DNA of 55,450 nt from Oscillospiraceae bacterium (GCA_017540945.1 JAFYAB010000074.1:1-55450); one strand, 5' to 3'. Numbered from the stretch's first letter, positions 27,017 through 36,983 are shown. A program made the numbers and translations. Notes: generated by a model not told the origin, from the sequence alone.

Positions 27017-27602
27017 ATTGATCGTGATTTCCGGTCCCTCCGGCGTGGGCAAGGGAACCGTAGTCAAGGCGCTGATGGAGCGGGATCCGAAGGTCAGGCT
27101 TTCGGTTTCCGCCACGACCCGGGACATTCGCCCCAATGAGATCGACGGAGTCCACTATTATTTCATCACCCATGAGAGATTTGAGCAGATGATCGCGGAG
27201 GACCGCTTCCTGGAGCATGCCCAATATGTGGGAAACCGCTACGGCACTCCGGAGGCGCCGGTCAACAGCATGCTGGAGGAAGGCCTGGACGTGATCCTGG
27301 AGATTGAGGTCCAGGGGGGCCTGCAGGTCATGCGTCGACGGCCCGACGCCATCTCCATTTTCATCGCTGCGCCCTCCTTTGAGGTCCTGGCCTCTCGTTT
27401 GCGCGGCCGCGGCGACACGGACGAGGAGAAGGTCCTGATGCGTCTTCAGCAGGCCAGAATGGAATACCTTGTGGCCAGGCAGTATCAGTATATTGTAGTA
27501 AACGACCGGCTGGAGGACGCTGTCAGCGACGTACAGGCCATCCTTCGGGCCGAGAACCTAAAAACCGAACACCAAGAGTACCTTTTAAAGGAGGACGATT
27601 GA
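27003..27602 (+). CDS. gmk: Guanylate kinase
   Basis: A 199-residue enzyme phosphorylating GMP to GDP with ATP. Walker A is [10 protein letters not shown] near residues 10-19; the GMP-binding segment is [21 protein letters not shown]; the C-terminal lid region is R-rich ([18 protein letters not shown]). I chose ATG 27003 because GAGGAGG lies just upstream; an ATG at 26988 would overlap remA more and lacks a site. Immediately followed by rpoZ, as is common. Confidence 0.96.
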   Translation: MKKGRLIVISGPSGVGKGTVVKALMERDPKVRLSVSATTRDIRPNEIDGVHYYFITHERFEQMIAEDRFLEHAQYVGNRYGTPEAPVNSMLEEGLDVILEIEVQGGLQVMRRRPDAISIFIAAPSFEVLASRLRGRGDTDEEKVLMRLQQARMEYLVARQYQYIVVNDRLEDAVSDVQAILRAENLKTEHQEYLLKEDD

Positions 27603-27603
27603 T

Positions 27604-27810
27604 ATGCTTTACCCCCCTATGAGTGAGCTTCTGAACCACATCGACAGCCGCTATCTGCTGGTGAACGTCGTTGCCCGCCGGGCCAGACAGATCGCTATCG
27701 AGGCGAAGGAATTCGGCGAGGAGACAAATGAAAAGCCCGTGACTATCGCCATTCGTGAGGTTGCAGAAGGCAAGCTGGCCGCCGAGGTCAAAAAGGAATA
27801 CCTGCGGTGA
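27604..27810 (+). CDS. rpoZ: RNA polymerase omega subunit
   Basis: A 68-residue omega subunit: LLNHIDSRYLLVNVVARRARQIA matches the conserved core around the SRY..V..A.RAR motif that binds the beta-prime subunit, followed by KPVTIAIREVAEGKL. Short length is typical of Firmicutes. It starts 1 bp after the gmk stop; AAAGGAGG lies inside the end of gmk. Confidence 0.93.
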   Translation: MLYPPMSELLNHIDSRYLLVNVVARRARQIAIEAKEFGEETNEKPVTIAIREVAEGKLAAEVKKEYLR

Positions 27811-27841
27811 GACCCGGATCCTGCCCGGAGAACTTTACACT

Positions 27842-30295
27842 ATGATCGCGCGTGTCGCCGTTGACGGCTTGGTCTATGCCATAGATAAGCCTTACAGCTA
27901 TCTCCTGCCTGACACCATTTCTTCCGCCCGTCCGGGATGTCGCGTCAGCGTCCCCTTTGGCGCCGGCAACCGCCTGCGCGAGGGAATGATCCTCTCGTTG
28001 GAGGATGAAGCTGCGGACGGGTTGAAACCGGTCGAAGCTCTGCTGGATCCCGAGCCGGTTCTCTCGGAGCGGATGCTGCGGGTGGCAGCCTTTGTGCGGG
28101 AACGCTATTTCTGCACATTTTATGAGGCGATCCGGGCCATGCTGCCGGCAGGTCTTTGGCTGAAAAGCCAGGCGGTATACGCCCTGGCAAAGCTGCCCGA
28201 GGACTGGCAGAGCCGCACAGCCGAGGACAAGCTCTCCGAAAGGCTGATCGCTTTGCTTCAAGACGTGGGCGGCAGAATGCGGGAGGAGACGCTATTTCGC
28301 CAAATGGGCAGCGGCGCGGAGCTCCGGGATGTCCTGCAGCGTCTGCGTGATCGCGGCTGGATTCGTGCGGAGACGGAACTGCGCAGGAAAAACAGCGATA
28401 AGACGGAGCTGATTCTGGAGCTGACAGCCGATTCCCAGCAGATCGAGGACCATCTTCGTGTACGGGGAAAAACCGCACCCATGCAGCGGGCGGTCATGGA
28501 GCTTTTATCCACCGTCGGCGTGATTTCCCTGAAGGAACTTCAGTACTTTACCGGTGCGTCTACACAGACGGTGCGGTCTCTGGAGCGGGCCGGCCTGCTG
28601 CGGATCTACACACAGGAGATTTTGCGCAGGACCCATATCTCAGCTTATGAGGGCGATACCTCCTTTGTCCTGACGCCCGGACAGGAGACGGTATACGAGG
28701 GCCTTCTGGAACAAATGAACCAGAGCAAGCCGGGAGCTGCCCTGCTCTACGGCGTGACAGGCTCTGGTAAAACAGCGGTTTATATCAATCTGATCCGAAG
28801 CTGTTTGAAAACAGGGCGTTCCGCGCTGCTGTTGGTTCCTGAGATTGCGCTGACGCCTCAGCTGCTGAGCCTGTTTTCCGCATGCTTTGGGGAAACGATC
28901 GCGGTTCTCCACAGCGGTCTTCGCGTGGGAGAGCGCTATGACGAGTTCAAACGCATTGCCCGCGGCGAGGCCCGCGTGGTGGTGGGGACCAGGTCCGCGG
29001 TGTTTGCGCCGATGCAAAGGCTCGGCCTGGTCATTGTGGACGAGGAACAGGAGCACAGCTACAAATCCGAAAACAGTCCCCGCTATCACGCCAGGGAAGT
29101 GGCTCTCTACCGGGGCAGCAGGGAAGGGGCCCTTGTGATATTGGGCTCCGCTACGCCCAGCGTCGAAACCATGTACCACGCCCGGACAGGGGATTACCGT
29201 TTATACCGTCTGCCGTACCGCTTCAACGGCAGAGCGCTCCCCTCCGTGGAGCTGGTGGATATGAAGCAGGAGCTGGTCAACGGGAATTCCTCCGCGGTCA
29301 GCGACCAACTGCTGGAAGCCATTTCTCAGCGTGTACAGCGGAAGGAAAAATCCATCCTGTTGCTGAATCGGCGGGGGAGCAACCGTCTGGTCCTCTGTGT
29401 GGACTGCGGCTTCGTGCCAAGCTGTCCCCGCTGCAGCGTCAATCTGACCTATCACATGGCGAATGAGCGCCTGATGTGTCACTACTGCGGCCACTCCCAG
29501 CCGGTTTATGATCGCTGCCCGGAATGCGGCGGCCATCTGAAACGGGTTGGCGTGGGTACGCAGCAGTTGGAATACGATCTGGGGAAGCTGCTGCCTGACG
29601 CAAAACTGCTGCGCATGGACTCTGATACCATCACCCCAACCAACCCGCACGAAGCCGTGCTCAAGCGCTTTGCGGAGGAGGAGGGCGCGATCCTCATCGG
29701 CACCCAAATGGTCGCCAAGGGTCTGAACTTCCCGGATGTGACGCTGGTTGGCGTCGTAGACGCGGACAGCTCTCTCTATTTGGACCACTACCGAGCCTCC
29801 GAGACGACCTTTTCCTTGGTCACCCAGGTAGTAGGCCGGGCGGGACGGGGAGAGAAGCCAGGGACAGCAATCATCCAGACCATGACGCCCCGAAACGCCG
29901 TGCTTCGGCAGGCGGCAGCCCAGGACTATGACAGCTTCTATCAAACGGAGCTGCCGCTGCGACGGCTGCGAAATTGTCCGCCCTATCAGGACCAGATCCA
30001 GATCGCTTTCGTTGGATTCCCGGAGCGGCATGTGGAAAACTGCGCCCAGCAATTTGCCAGGACGCTCTGGAGCCGCTTCCAGCAGACCGGCCTCGTTTCC
30101 CAGGTGACGGATTTGTTGGGTCCCGCCCCGGCTGTCGTAACAAAGATCAATAATAAATTTCGTTATCGTCTCACCTTGCTCTGCACCAATTCCAAAGCTC
30201 TGCGTCTGGAGCTGAGCCGCCTGATCCAGAGCTTTTCCAAAGAAAAGGAGCACAAGGGCGTCGGCATTTATGTCGATGTGAACGGATATGAATAG
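27842..30295 (+). CDS. priA: Primosomal protein N' (replication restart helicase PriA)
   Basis: An 817-residue superfamily 2 helicase that reloads the replisome at stalled forks. Visible: N-terminal DNA-binding domain (VDGLVYAIDKPYSYLLP), Walker A GVTGSGKTAVY near residues 304-314, DEEQ box (VIVDEEQEHSYK), the eight-cysteine double zinc site at about 519-562 (CVDCGFVPSCPRCS ... CHYCGH ... CPECGG), and helicase motifs V and VI (GTQMVAKGLNFP, TQVVGRAGRG). I chose ATG 27842; the upstream in-frame extension overlaps rpoZ and is not PriA-like. The ribosome-binding site is CCCGGAG, of average strength. Confidence 0.95.
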   Translation: MIARVAVDGLVYAIDKPYSYLLPDTISSARPGCRVSVPFGAGNRLREGMILSLEDEAADGLKPVEALLDPEPVLSERMLRVAAFVRERYFCTFYEAIRAMLPAGLWLKSQAVYALAKLPEDWQSRTAEDKLSERLIALLQDVGGRMREETLFRQMGSGAELRDVLQRLRDRGWIRAETELRRKNSDKTELILELTADSQQIEDHLRVRGKTAPMQRAVMELLSTVGVISLKELQYFTGASTQTVRSLERAGLLRIYTQEILRRTHISAYEGDTSFVLTPGQETVYEGLLEQMNQSKPGAALLYGVTGSGKTAVYINLIRSCLKTGRSALLLVPEIALTPQLLSLFSACFGETIAVLHSGLRVGERYDEFKRIARGEARVVVGTRSAVFAPMQRLGLVIVDEEQEHSYKSENSPRYHAREVALYRGSREGALVILGSATPSVETMYHARTGDYRLYRLPYRFNGRALPSVELVDMKQELVNGNSSAVSDQLLEAISQRVQRKEKSILLLNRRGSNRLVLCVDCGFVPSCPRCSVNLTYHMANERLMCHYCGHSQPVYDRCPECGGHLKRVGVGTQQLEYDLGKLLPDAKLLRMDSDTITPTNPHEAVLKRFAEEEGAILIGTQMVAKGLNFPDVTLVGVVDADSSLYLDHYRASETTFSLVTQVVGRAGRGEKPGTAIIQTMTPRNAVLRQAAAQDYDSFYQTELPLRRLRNCPPYQDQIQIAFVGFPERHVENCAQQFARTLWSRFQQTGLVSQVTDLLGPAPAVVTKINNKFRYRLTLLCTNSKALRLELSRLIQSFSKEKEHKGVGIYVDVNGYE

Positions 30296-30307
30296 GAGAA
30301 TACAAAA

Positions 30308-30805
30308 ATGGCATTGAGAAAAATCCTGACGGATGAAAACCCTGCGCTGAAAAAGGTTTGCCGCCCCGTAACGGCCTTCAATGATCGCTTGGCCACATTG
30401 ATCGACGATATGAAAGAAACTGTGGTCCATGCCAACGGCGTCGGCCTTGCCGCGCCGCAGATCGGCGTTCTGCGGCGGGTCGTGGTGGTGGATCTGGGCG
30501 ACGAGATCGTGGAGCTGGTGAATCCGCGGATCCTGGAGCAGGATGGAGAGCAGGACGGTCTGGAGGGCTGTCTCAGTGTCCCGGACCGCTTCGGCATGGT
30601 CAAGCGGCCCAATCACGTTAAGATCGAAGCGCAGGATCGGAACGGCGACTGGTACGAATACGAGGGAGAAGCGCTGATTGCCCGTTGCTTCTGCCATGAA
30701 CTGGAGCACCTGGATGGCCACCTTTATACGGAAAAAGCCTATCACATGCTGACCCAGGAGGAGTATGAGGAGATGATGAACCGAGATCAGGAGGAGGACG
30801 AATGA
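30308..30805 (+). CDS. def: Peptide deformylase
   Basis: A 165-residue metalloenzyme removing the N-formyl group of nascent proteins. The three family motifs are present: GVGLAAPQIG (44-53), EGCLS with the metal ligand Cys88, and the metal-binding His130-Glu131-x-x-His134 (CHELEHLDG). The HELEH form replaces the more usual HExDH and is a known variation. TAGGAG precedes the ATG. It is followed with a 4-bp overlap by fmt, which adds the formyl group that Def later removes. Confidence 0.95.
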   Translation: MALRKILTDENPALKKVCRPVTAFNDRLATLIDDMKETVVHANGVGLAAPQIGVLRRVVVVDLGDEIVELVNPRILEQDGEQDGLEGCLSVPDRFGMVKRPNHVKIEAQDRNGDWYEYEGEALIARCFCHELEHLDGHLYTEKAYHMLTQEEYEEMMNRDQEEDE

Positions 30806-31716
30806 GACTCGTCTTCATGGGCACCCCGTCCTTTGCCGCCGTCTGCCTGAATGCCGTGCTGGAAACGGAGCATGAGCTTGTCGGCGTCTATACCAAACCC
30901 GATACGCCGAAGAACCGGGGCATGAAACTGATTCCTTCCGAAGTCAAGCGTTTGGCCCAAAGCCACAGATTGCCCATTTATCAACCCGTCTCCCTCCGGG
31001 ACGACGCGGTCTATGAAGAATTGAAGGCTCTGGAACCGGACCTGATCATCGCTGTGGCCTACGGTAAGATCCTGCCTCAGCGGGTGCTGGATATTCCGCC
31101 TCTGGGCTGCGTCAATATCCACGGCTCCCTGCTGCCCGCTCTGCGGGGCTCCGCCCCGGTCCAGTGGGCAGTACTGAACGACCTGCCTGAGACCGGCGTC
31201 ACGGCCATGTATATGAATGCCGGCATGGACGAGGGGGATATCATTGACGTCCGCAGAACAAAAATCGGAGAAAACGAAACAGCCGGAGAGCTGATGGAGC
31301 GTCTCGCACCCATCGGCGCCGCCCTGTTGAAGGACACGCTGGCCGCTATCTCCGCCGGGACGGTCACACGGCATCCCCAGGATGCTGCGCTTGCAAGCTA
31401 TGCTCCCATGCTCACCAAGGAGCTGTCTCCCGTGGACTGGTCTCGCCCGGCACGGGCGATACTGGCACAGATCCGGGGCTTGAACCCTTGGCCCGCTGCG
31501 ACCGCGGTTCTTGGCGGCGTGGAATTCAAGCTCTGGGAGGCATGCCCCTTTGAATCGGAAGTCCACGCTGTTCCTGGCACGCTGTTGGCGTTGACGAAGA
31601 AGGGCCTGGCTGTGGCCTGCGGCGACGGCGCGCTCCTGATTACCCGTCTCCAGGCCCCCGGCGGCAAGGCCATGCCTGCCGCAGATTATTTCCGGGGTCA
31701 CCCCATCGAAATCTGA
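30802..31716 (+). CDS. fmt: Methionyl-tRNA formyltransferase
   Basis: A 304-residue enzyme formylating initiator Met-tRNA with 10-formyl-THF. It begins LVFMGTPSFA; the catalytic core includes Asn105 and His107 in NIHGSLLPALRG and the acidic segment AGMDEGDI. The C-terminal tRNA-binding domain is present (NPWPAATAVL). It overlaps def by 4 bp (ATGA). A small GGCCGAT hairpin follows the stop before rsmB. Confidence 0.95.
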   Translation: MRLVFMGTPSFAAVCLNAVLETEHELVGVYTKPDTPKNRGMKLIPSEVKRLAQSHRLPIYQPVSLRDDAVYEELKALEPDLIIAVAYGKILPQRVLDIPPLGCVNIHGSLLPALRGSAPVQWAVLNDLPETGVTAMYMNAGMDEGDIIDVRRTKIGENETAGELMERLAPIGAALLKDTLAAISAGTVTRHPQDAALASYAPMLTKELSPVDWSRPARAILAQIRGLNPWPAATAVLGGVEFKLWEACPFESEVHAVPGTLLALTKKGLAVACGDGALLITRLQAPGGKAMPAADYFRGHPIEI

Positions 31717-31728
31717 CCACCCCATATT

Positions 31729-31748
31729 GGCCGATGACATGATCGGCC
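31729..31748. repeat. GGCCGAT palindrome between fmt and rsmB
   Basis: GGCCGAT (31729-31735) and ATCGGCC (31742-31748) around a 6-nt loop. It shares its arms with the two palindromes that bracket the tig-clpP gap, and likewise lies just upstream of a ribosome-binding site (GAAGGAGG). Confidence 0.5.
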
Positions 31749-31773
31749 CGCATAGTTTGACGAAGGAGGGCCT

Positions 31774-33078
31774 ATGTCCGCAAGAGACACCGCCCTGAAT
31801 GTTTTGATCCGCTGTCGACGAGAAGGCGCCTGGATGGATGCCGCTTTGAAGCAGCAGCTTTCAAAAGACCGTCTGGACCGTCGGGACGCAGCCCTGGCGA
31901 CCCGGCTCTGCGCGGCAGTGCTGCAAAACAGAATGCTGCTGGACGAGTGGATCAGCCGTTTCTGCAAGGGAAAGCTCTGCTCCCTGCAGCCGGTGGTGCT
32001 GGACATTCTGCGGCTTGCAGTCTGTCAGATCCGCTTTTTCGATAAGCTGCCTCCCTCCGCAGTGGTGAACGAAGCAGTGGAACAGGCCAAGCGCTTTGCG
32101 AACCTCAAAGCCGCCGGTCTGGTGAATGGTGTTCTGCGGGCCATGCTCCGGAATCCTTCTCAGCTGAGTCTTCCCACGGAGCTGTCCCTGCGATACAGTC
32201 ACCCCGCCGAGCTGGTAGAGCTGCTTCGCGAGAATGTGGGAGACAAGGATCTGGAGCCCCTGCTTCGCAGTCACAACGAAGCGCCGGCCGTATGCATCCA
32301 GACCAACCGAACTAAGATCGATACTGCTTCGCTGAGCGCGGCTCTGGAAGCGGAAGGGATCCAGATAAAGCCGCATTCCTGGATGCCGGACTGCCTGATG
32401 ATTGTCGGCGGCGGGATTGAACAAAGCGCCGCGTTTCAGAACGGACTGTTCTATGTGCAGGACGCCGCGGCGAAGGCAGCCGGATTGGCGCTCGATCCGC
32501 AGCCCGGCGAAATGATCCTGGACTGCTGCGCGGCCCCTGGCGGGAAAAGCTTTGCCGCAGCCATCGCCATGGGGAACAAAGGCTCCGTTACAGCCTGCGA
32601 TATCCATCCCCACAAGATCCAGCTGATCGAAAAGGGCGCCGTGCGCCTGGGTCTGGACTGTATCAAGGCCGAAATCCGGGACGCCGCCGAGCCCGTTCCC
32701 GCTTGGAAGGGGCACTTTGATCGGGTGATTGCAGACGTACCCTGTTCCGGCCTGGGCGTGATCCGAAAAAAGCCGGATATCCGTTATAAAGACCTCGCCC
32801 CGCTGACGGCTCTGCCCGCTGTACAGCTGCGAATCCTGAAGAACCAGGCGGAGTATGTGCGGCCCGGCGGCGTATTGGTTTACAGCACCTGCACCGTGTT
32901 GCGCCGGGAGAATGAAGCGGTTGTGGAACAGTTTCTGCGGGAACGTCCGGATTTTGCCCCTTCCGCCTTTACACTGCCCGGGATCGGGCAGATCGACGAC
33001 GGCATGAAGACCTTCCTGCCCTGCAGAGACGATACGGACGGATTCTTTATCTGCCGATTAGTGAGACGCTATGAATGA
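31774..33078 (+). CDS. rsmB: 16S rRNA m5C967 methyltransferase RsmB
   Basis: A 434-residue protein with an N-terminal NusB-like RNA-binding domain (about residues 1-130) and a C-terminal Rossmann methyltransferase. SAM-binding motif I is ILDCCAAPGGKS. The two family cysteines are Cys324 in DVPCSGLG and Cys373 in YSTCTV, the latter corresponding to the nucleophile that attacks C6 of the target cytosine. It uses SAM to methylate small-subunit rRNA. GAAGGAGG precedes the ATG. It overlaps rlmN by 8 bp. Confidence 0.93.
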   Translation: MSARDTALNVLIRCRREGAWMDAALKQQLSKDRLDRRDAALATRLCAAVLQNRMLLDEWISRFCKGKLCSLQPVVLDILRLAVCQIRFFDKLPPSAVVNEAVEQAKRFANLKAAGLVNGVLRAMLRNPSQLSLPTELSLRYSHPAELVELLRENVGDKDLEPLLRSHNEAPAVCIQTNRTKIDTASLSAALEAEGIQIKPHSWMPDCLMIVGGGIEQSAAFQNGLFYVQDAAAKAAGLALDPQPGEMILDCCAAPGGKSFAAAIAMGNKGSVTACDIHPHKIQLIEKGAVRLGLDCIKAEIRDAAEPVPAWKGHFDRVIADVPCSGLGVIRKKPDIRYKDLAPLTALPAVQLRILKNQAEYVRPGGVLVYSTCTVLRRENEAVVEQFLRERPDFAPSAFTLPGIGQIDDGMKTFLPCRDDTDGFFICRLVRRYE

Positions 33079-34102
33079 GATCAAATCCCTGAGCCTGGAA
33101 GAACTGAAAACAGAACTACAGGCAATGGAGCTTCCATCCTTTCGTGCCAGGCAGATCTATACCTGGCTTCACCGAGGCGTGAGAAGCTTCAATGAAATGA
33201 CGGACCTCCCGAAGCCCTTGCGGGAAGCGCTTTCGGAACGTTACCTTTTGACGGTCCCGGAGGTGGTACGTCGACAGCAATCCGCCTTGGACGGCACGGT
33301 CAAGTACCTGTGGCGCCTGCATGACGGCAACTGTGTGGAAACAGTACTGATGAAATACCACCACGGCAATACGGTCTGCATCTCCTCCGAGGTGGGCTGT
33401 CCTATGGGCTGTGCCTTCTGCGCCTCCACCATCGGCGGCCTGGTGCGACGCCTCTCAGCGGGGGAAATGCTGGATGAAGTGCTTTTTACCGAGCTGGATT
33501 CCGGACAGGCGGTCTCCAACATCGTCCTCATGGGCATCGGAGAACCGTTGGACAACTATGAGAATGTCTGTCGATTCCTGGAGCTTGTGAACAGCGGGGA
33601 GGGCATGAATATCGGCATGCGCCATATCAGCCTGTCTACCTGCGGCATCGTTCCGAGGATCCTGGAGCTGGCGGAGAGCAAGCTCCAGCTGACCCTTTCC
33701 GTGAGTCTTCACGCGCCGGATGATGAGACCAGAAGCAGGATCATGCCAGTGAACCGCCGCTGGCCTGTGGACGAGCTTCTGAAGGCTTGCCGCACCTATT
33801 ACGACAGGACCAGCCGCCGGATCTCCTTTGAATACGCCATGATCCGGGATGTCAACGACAGTCCCGAGACAGCCCGTCTGCTGATCAAAAAGCTGAAGGG
33901 CTTGGCTGCCCATGTCAACCTGATTCCCCTCAACAACGTGGAGGAGAGTCCTCTGAAGCCCAGCGGCCGCGCGACGGTGCTCCGCTTTCAGAGGCAGCTG
34001 GAGGAGGAGGGGATTCCCTGCACCATCCGGCGGACCCTGGGCAGCGACATCGACGCCTCCTGCGGACAACTGAGAAGAAAGTATCAGAAGACCAGCTTGT
34101 AG
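33071..34102 (+). CDS. rlmN: 23S rRNA (A2503-C2)/tRNA methyltransferase RlmN
   Basis: A 343-residue radical-SAM enzyme. The 4Fe-4S cluster ligands are Cys110, Cys114 and Cys117 (GCPMGCAFC). The C-terminal SDIDASCGQL carries the methyl-accepting cysteine, and STCGIVP the second mechanistic cysteine region. It methylates C2 of adenosine 2503 in 23S rRNA. The start lies inside the end of rsmB. Cfr-type specificity cannot be excluded by eye but is unlikely in this conserved housekeeping setting. Two small hairpins follow its TAG stop. Confidence 0.94.
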   Translation: MNEIKSLSLEELKTELQAMELPSFRARQIYTWLHRGVRSFNEMTDLPKPLREALSERYLLTVPEVVRRQQSALDGTVKYLWRLHDGNCVETVLMKYHHGNTVCISSEVGCPMGCAFCASTIGGLVRRLSAGEMLDEVLFTELDSGQAVSNIVLMGIGEPLDNYENVCRFLELVNSGEGMNIGMRHISLSTCGIVPRILELAESKLQLTLSVSLHAPDDETRSRIMPVNRRWPVDELLKACRTYYDRTSRRISFEYAMIRDVNDSPETARLLIKKLKGLAAHVNLIPLNNVEESPLKPSGRATVLRFQRQLEEEGIPCTIRRTLGSDIDASCGQLRRKYQKTSL

Positions 34103-34137
34103 CGGCGCTCAAAATGCGCCGGATCGCGGAAGCGATC
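34103..34137. repeat. Two tandem hairpins between rlmN and the PP2C gene
   Basis: CGGCGC/GCGCCG (34103-34121, 7-nt loop) followed directly by GATCGC/GCGATC (34122-34137, GGAA tetraloop). No T run follows, so they may be processing or stability elements rather than a terminator. Confidence 0.45.
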
Positions 34138-34169
34138 TGTTATCCTATCACAGAAAGGAGCCAAGCCAA

Positions 34170-34901
34170 ATGGAAGTATGGGGTCTGACGGATCCCGGTC
34201 TCGTGCGGGAGCAGAATCAGGATTACTATTTGCTCCAAAAGCTCGGGAACCATGATCTGGCCGCAGTCGTATGTGACGGAATGGGCGGCGCCCGCTCCGG
34301 CAACGTGGCCAGCCGCCTGGCAGCTGAGGTTTTTATTGAAGAGCTCAAACGGGGCTACCGTCCCGTAATGACCCAGGATCAAGCGGATTATCTGCTCCGC
34401 ACTGCGATTTCCATCGCAAATACCGCCGTTTTTGAAAATGCGCAGCTCAATCCGGATATGAAGGGAATGGGAACGACGCTGACAGCGGTTCTCATTTTGG
34501 GAAAACGCGCATACTTTGCCAACGTGGGCGACAGCCGCGGCTATCTGATGAATCGGCAGGGCATCCAACGAGTCACGGTGGATCATTCCCTGGTGGAGCT
34601 GATGGTCCAGAGGGGCGAGCTGACCTCAGAATCGGCTAAAAGCTATCCCGGCAAAAACTTTATCACCCGTGCCATCGGCACAGAGCAGGCTGTGGAATGC
34701 GATCTCTACACCGCTCAGATCCGAAAGGGAGACTGCGTGCTGCTATGCAGCGACGGGCTGACCAATCATCTGGCGGATCAAGAGCTTCTTTTTGAGGTAA
34801 TCCACGGCGTTAACAAAGAGGACTGCTGCCAGCGCCTGCTGGGGATCGCAAAGGATCGTGGCGCCCCGGATAATGTCACGGCGGTCCTGATTGCCTGCTG
34901 A
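34170..34901 (+). CDS. prpC: PP2C-family Ser/Thr protein phosphatase (PrpC/Stp)
   Basis: A 243-residue metal-dependent phosphatase. Family motifs: REQNQD near residue 13, the metal-binding VVCDGMGG near 35-42, VGDSRGYL, CSDGLTNHL and the closing DNVTAVLI. It should dephosphorylate targets of the PASTA kinase encoded 20 bp downstream and the kinase itself. AAAGGAG precedes the ATG. The phosphatase-kinase order is conserved in Firmicutes, where the pair tunes wall synthesis, division and spore germination. Confidence 0.94.
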   Translation: MEVWGLTDPGLVREQNQDYYLLQKLGNHDLAAVVCDGMGGARSGNVASRLAAEVFIEELKRGYRPVMTQDQADYLLRTAISIANTAVFENAQLNPDMKGMGTTLTAVLILGKRAYFANVGDSRGYLMNRQGIQRVTVDHSLVELMVQRGELTSESAKSYPGKNFITRAIGTEQAVECDLYTAQIRKGDCVLLCSDGLTNHLADQELLFEVIHGVNKEDCCQRLLGIAKDRGAPDNVTAVLIAC

Positions 34902-34921
34902 CGCGGAAGGGAGAAAACAAA

Positions 34922-36970
34922 ATGGAGAAATATATCGGCAAGCTCCTGGACGGACGCTATGAGATCCTGGAGATCATCGGCGTCGGCGGCATGGCTGTGG
35001 TCTATAAGGCCATGGATCACCGCCTGAACCGTCTGGTTGCTGTGAAAATATTGAAAGAAGATTATCTCAGTGACGCGGACTTCCGGCGTCGCTTCCACGG
35101 CGAGTCCCAGGCCGTCGCGATGCTGTCCCATCCCAATATCGTCAGCGTCTACGACGTCTCCCGCAGCGAAGGGATCGAGTATATCGTCATGGAGCTGATC
35201 GACGGGATCACCCTGAAGCAGTATATGGATCAACGGGCGCCGCTTTCATGGCGGGAGACCCTGCATTTTTCCATGCAGATCGCCAAAGCGCTTGAACACG
35301 CCCACAGCCGGGGCATCATCCACCGGGACATCAAGCCCCATAATGTGATGATCCTGAAGGACGGCAGCGTCAAGGTGGCTGATTTCGGCATTGCCCGCAT
35401 TGCGTCCGCCCAAAACACCCTGACAAAAGAAGCCCTGGGTTCCGTTCACTACATCTCTCCCGAGCAGGCCAAGGGCGCCCGGGTAGACAATCGCTCCGAT
35501 ATCTATTCCCTGGGCGTTGTGATGTATGAGATGCTGACAGGCCGGCCTCCCTACGATGGGGAAACCCCGGTCAGCGTTGCCATCCAGCACATCAATGGCA
35601 CGCCGCTGTCGCCGTCTCTGCTCAACGGGGATATTCCCACGGGGCTGGAGCAGATCACCATGCATGCCATGTGCTCCGATCTGAATATCCGTTACGCATC
35701 CGTGACAGACATGCTGAAGGATATGGAGGAGTTCCGCAAGAACCCCGCAATCCGCTTCACCTTCCTTCCCAAGAGCGGCGCGCCTGCCGGCGGTGCGGGC
35801 GTACGGATCCAAAGCTCCAAGCCCAAGGAGACCGTCAATCGGCAGAAGGAACTGGAGCGGGAGTATGAGCGACAGGACCGCGAGGAAAAGCGGCGCCGGA
35901 TGTGGATGATCGTCGCCATCTCCCTTGCGGCTCTCGCCCTGGTGGGTCTGCTGTTCCTGCTGCTCAGTCAATCCGGAGAGGACGCTCCCAGCGATACCGT
36001 CGCTTCTTCCAATACCGCTGTCACCACGATCCCCAAAGAGATTTCGGTCCCGCGGTTCATCAACTCCATCTACGATGAGCATCTGCAGGAGAACAATCCT
36101 TATCTGCGTCTGATCTGCGATGAGGAATCCTATGATTTCAATGACGATTATCCTGCCGGCGTAGTCTATAAACAAAATCCCGCGCCCGGGGAGCGAGTCC
36201 CCCCCGGAACGGAGGTTTACCTCTTTATCTCTTTGGGACAGCAGACGGACCAAATGCCAAATCTCATTGGCCAGACCGAGGAAAACGCGAAGATCCTGCT
36301 GAAGGTATTGAAGATCAATCTTGTGGTTCTGACCGATAAGGAGTACAGCGACGAGATCGAAGAGGGCCACGTTGTTCGGACCGATCCCGAGGAGGGCTCG
36401 GAGCTGAAAAATGCCCAGGTCGTCACGATCTATATCAGCAAGGGCAGGGAGATCAAGATGGAGAAGGTCCCCCTTGTGATCGGCGCCTCTCAGGCCAACG
36501 CGAAATCTGCGCTGGAAGCACGGAATCTGAAGATGAAGGTCGAGGAGGATTACAGCAGTACCGTCGCGGCGGGCTATGTCATCTCGCAAAGCCCTGATGC
36601 GAACACCGAAGTGGAGGAAGGATCCACCGTAACTGTTGTGATTTCCAAGGGTAAGCAAACCATAACGCTGCCTTCTGTGACGGGACAGTCGGAAGCTGAA
36701 GCAAAGGCCGCGCTGGATCGCCTGGGCCTGAAGGCTCAGCCCAAGGTGGAATACGACAACTACGCGCCTGCAGGACAGGTCTTTTTGCAGAGCCCTGCCG
36801 CCAATACGGAAGTCATGCCCGGCAGTACGGTGACGATTACCGTATCCCTGGGGCCTGCGCCTGTACCCTCCAGCGAGGAGACGGAGCCTTCGGAAAGCGA
36901 GAACCCGGGCCCATCAGAAAGTGATAATACCCCAGAAACCTCGTCCTCCGAGGACGCGGAAACACCCTGA
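34922..36970 (+). CDS. pknB: PASTA-domain Ser/Thr protein kinase (PrkC/PknB type)
   Basis: A 682-residue membrane kinase. The cytoplasmic kinase domain (about 13-270) has the glycine loop GVGGMAVV from residue 20, Lys42 in VAVKIL, HRDIKPHN with the catalytic Asp at 136, and DFG at 154-156. A juxtamembrane stretch follows, then one membrane helix at about 328-350. The extracellular part carries four PASTA repeats (about 374-440, 442-508, 510-575 and 577-640); the first is the most divergent. The repeats sense peptidoglycan fragments or lipid II. The end is a Ser/Glu/Pro-rich tail. GAAGGGAG precedes the ATG. Confidence 0.95.
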   Translation: MEKYIGKLLDGRYEILEIIGVGGMAVVYKAMDHRLNRLVAVKILKEDYLSDADFRRRFHGESQAVAMLSHPNIVSVYDVSRSEGIEYIVMELIDGITLKQYMDQRAPLSWRETLHFSMQIAKALEHAHSRGIIHRDIKPHNVMILKDGSVKVADFGIARIASAQNTLTKEALGSVHYISPEQAKGARVDNRSDIYSLGVVMYEMLTGRPPYDGETPVSVAIQHINGTPLSPSLLNGDIPTGLEQITMHAMCSDLNIRYASVTDMLKDMEEFRKNPAIRFTFLPKSGAPAGGAGVRIQSSKPKETVNRQKELEREYERQDREEKRRRMWMIVAISLAALALVGLLFLLLSQSGEDAPSDTVASSNTAVTTIPKEISVPRFINSIYDEHLQENNPYLRLICDEESYDFNDDYPAGVVYKQNPAPGERVPPGTEVYLFISLGQQTDQMPNLIGQTEENAKILLKVLKINLVVLTDKEYSDEIEEGHVVRTDPEEGSELKNAQVVTIYISKGREIKMEKVPLVIGASQANAKSALEARNLKMKVEEDYSSTVAAGYVISQSPDANTEVEEGSTVTVVISKGKQTITLPSVTGQSEAEAKAALDRLGLKAQPKVEYDNYAPAGQVFLQSPAANTEVMPGSTVTITVSLGPAPVPSSEETEPSESENPGPSESDNTPETSSSEDAETP

Positions 36971-36983
36971 CACCGGAGGATCC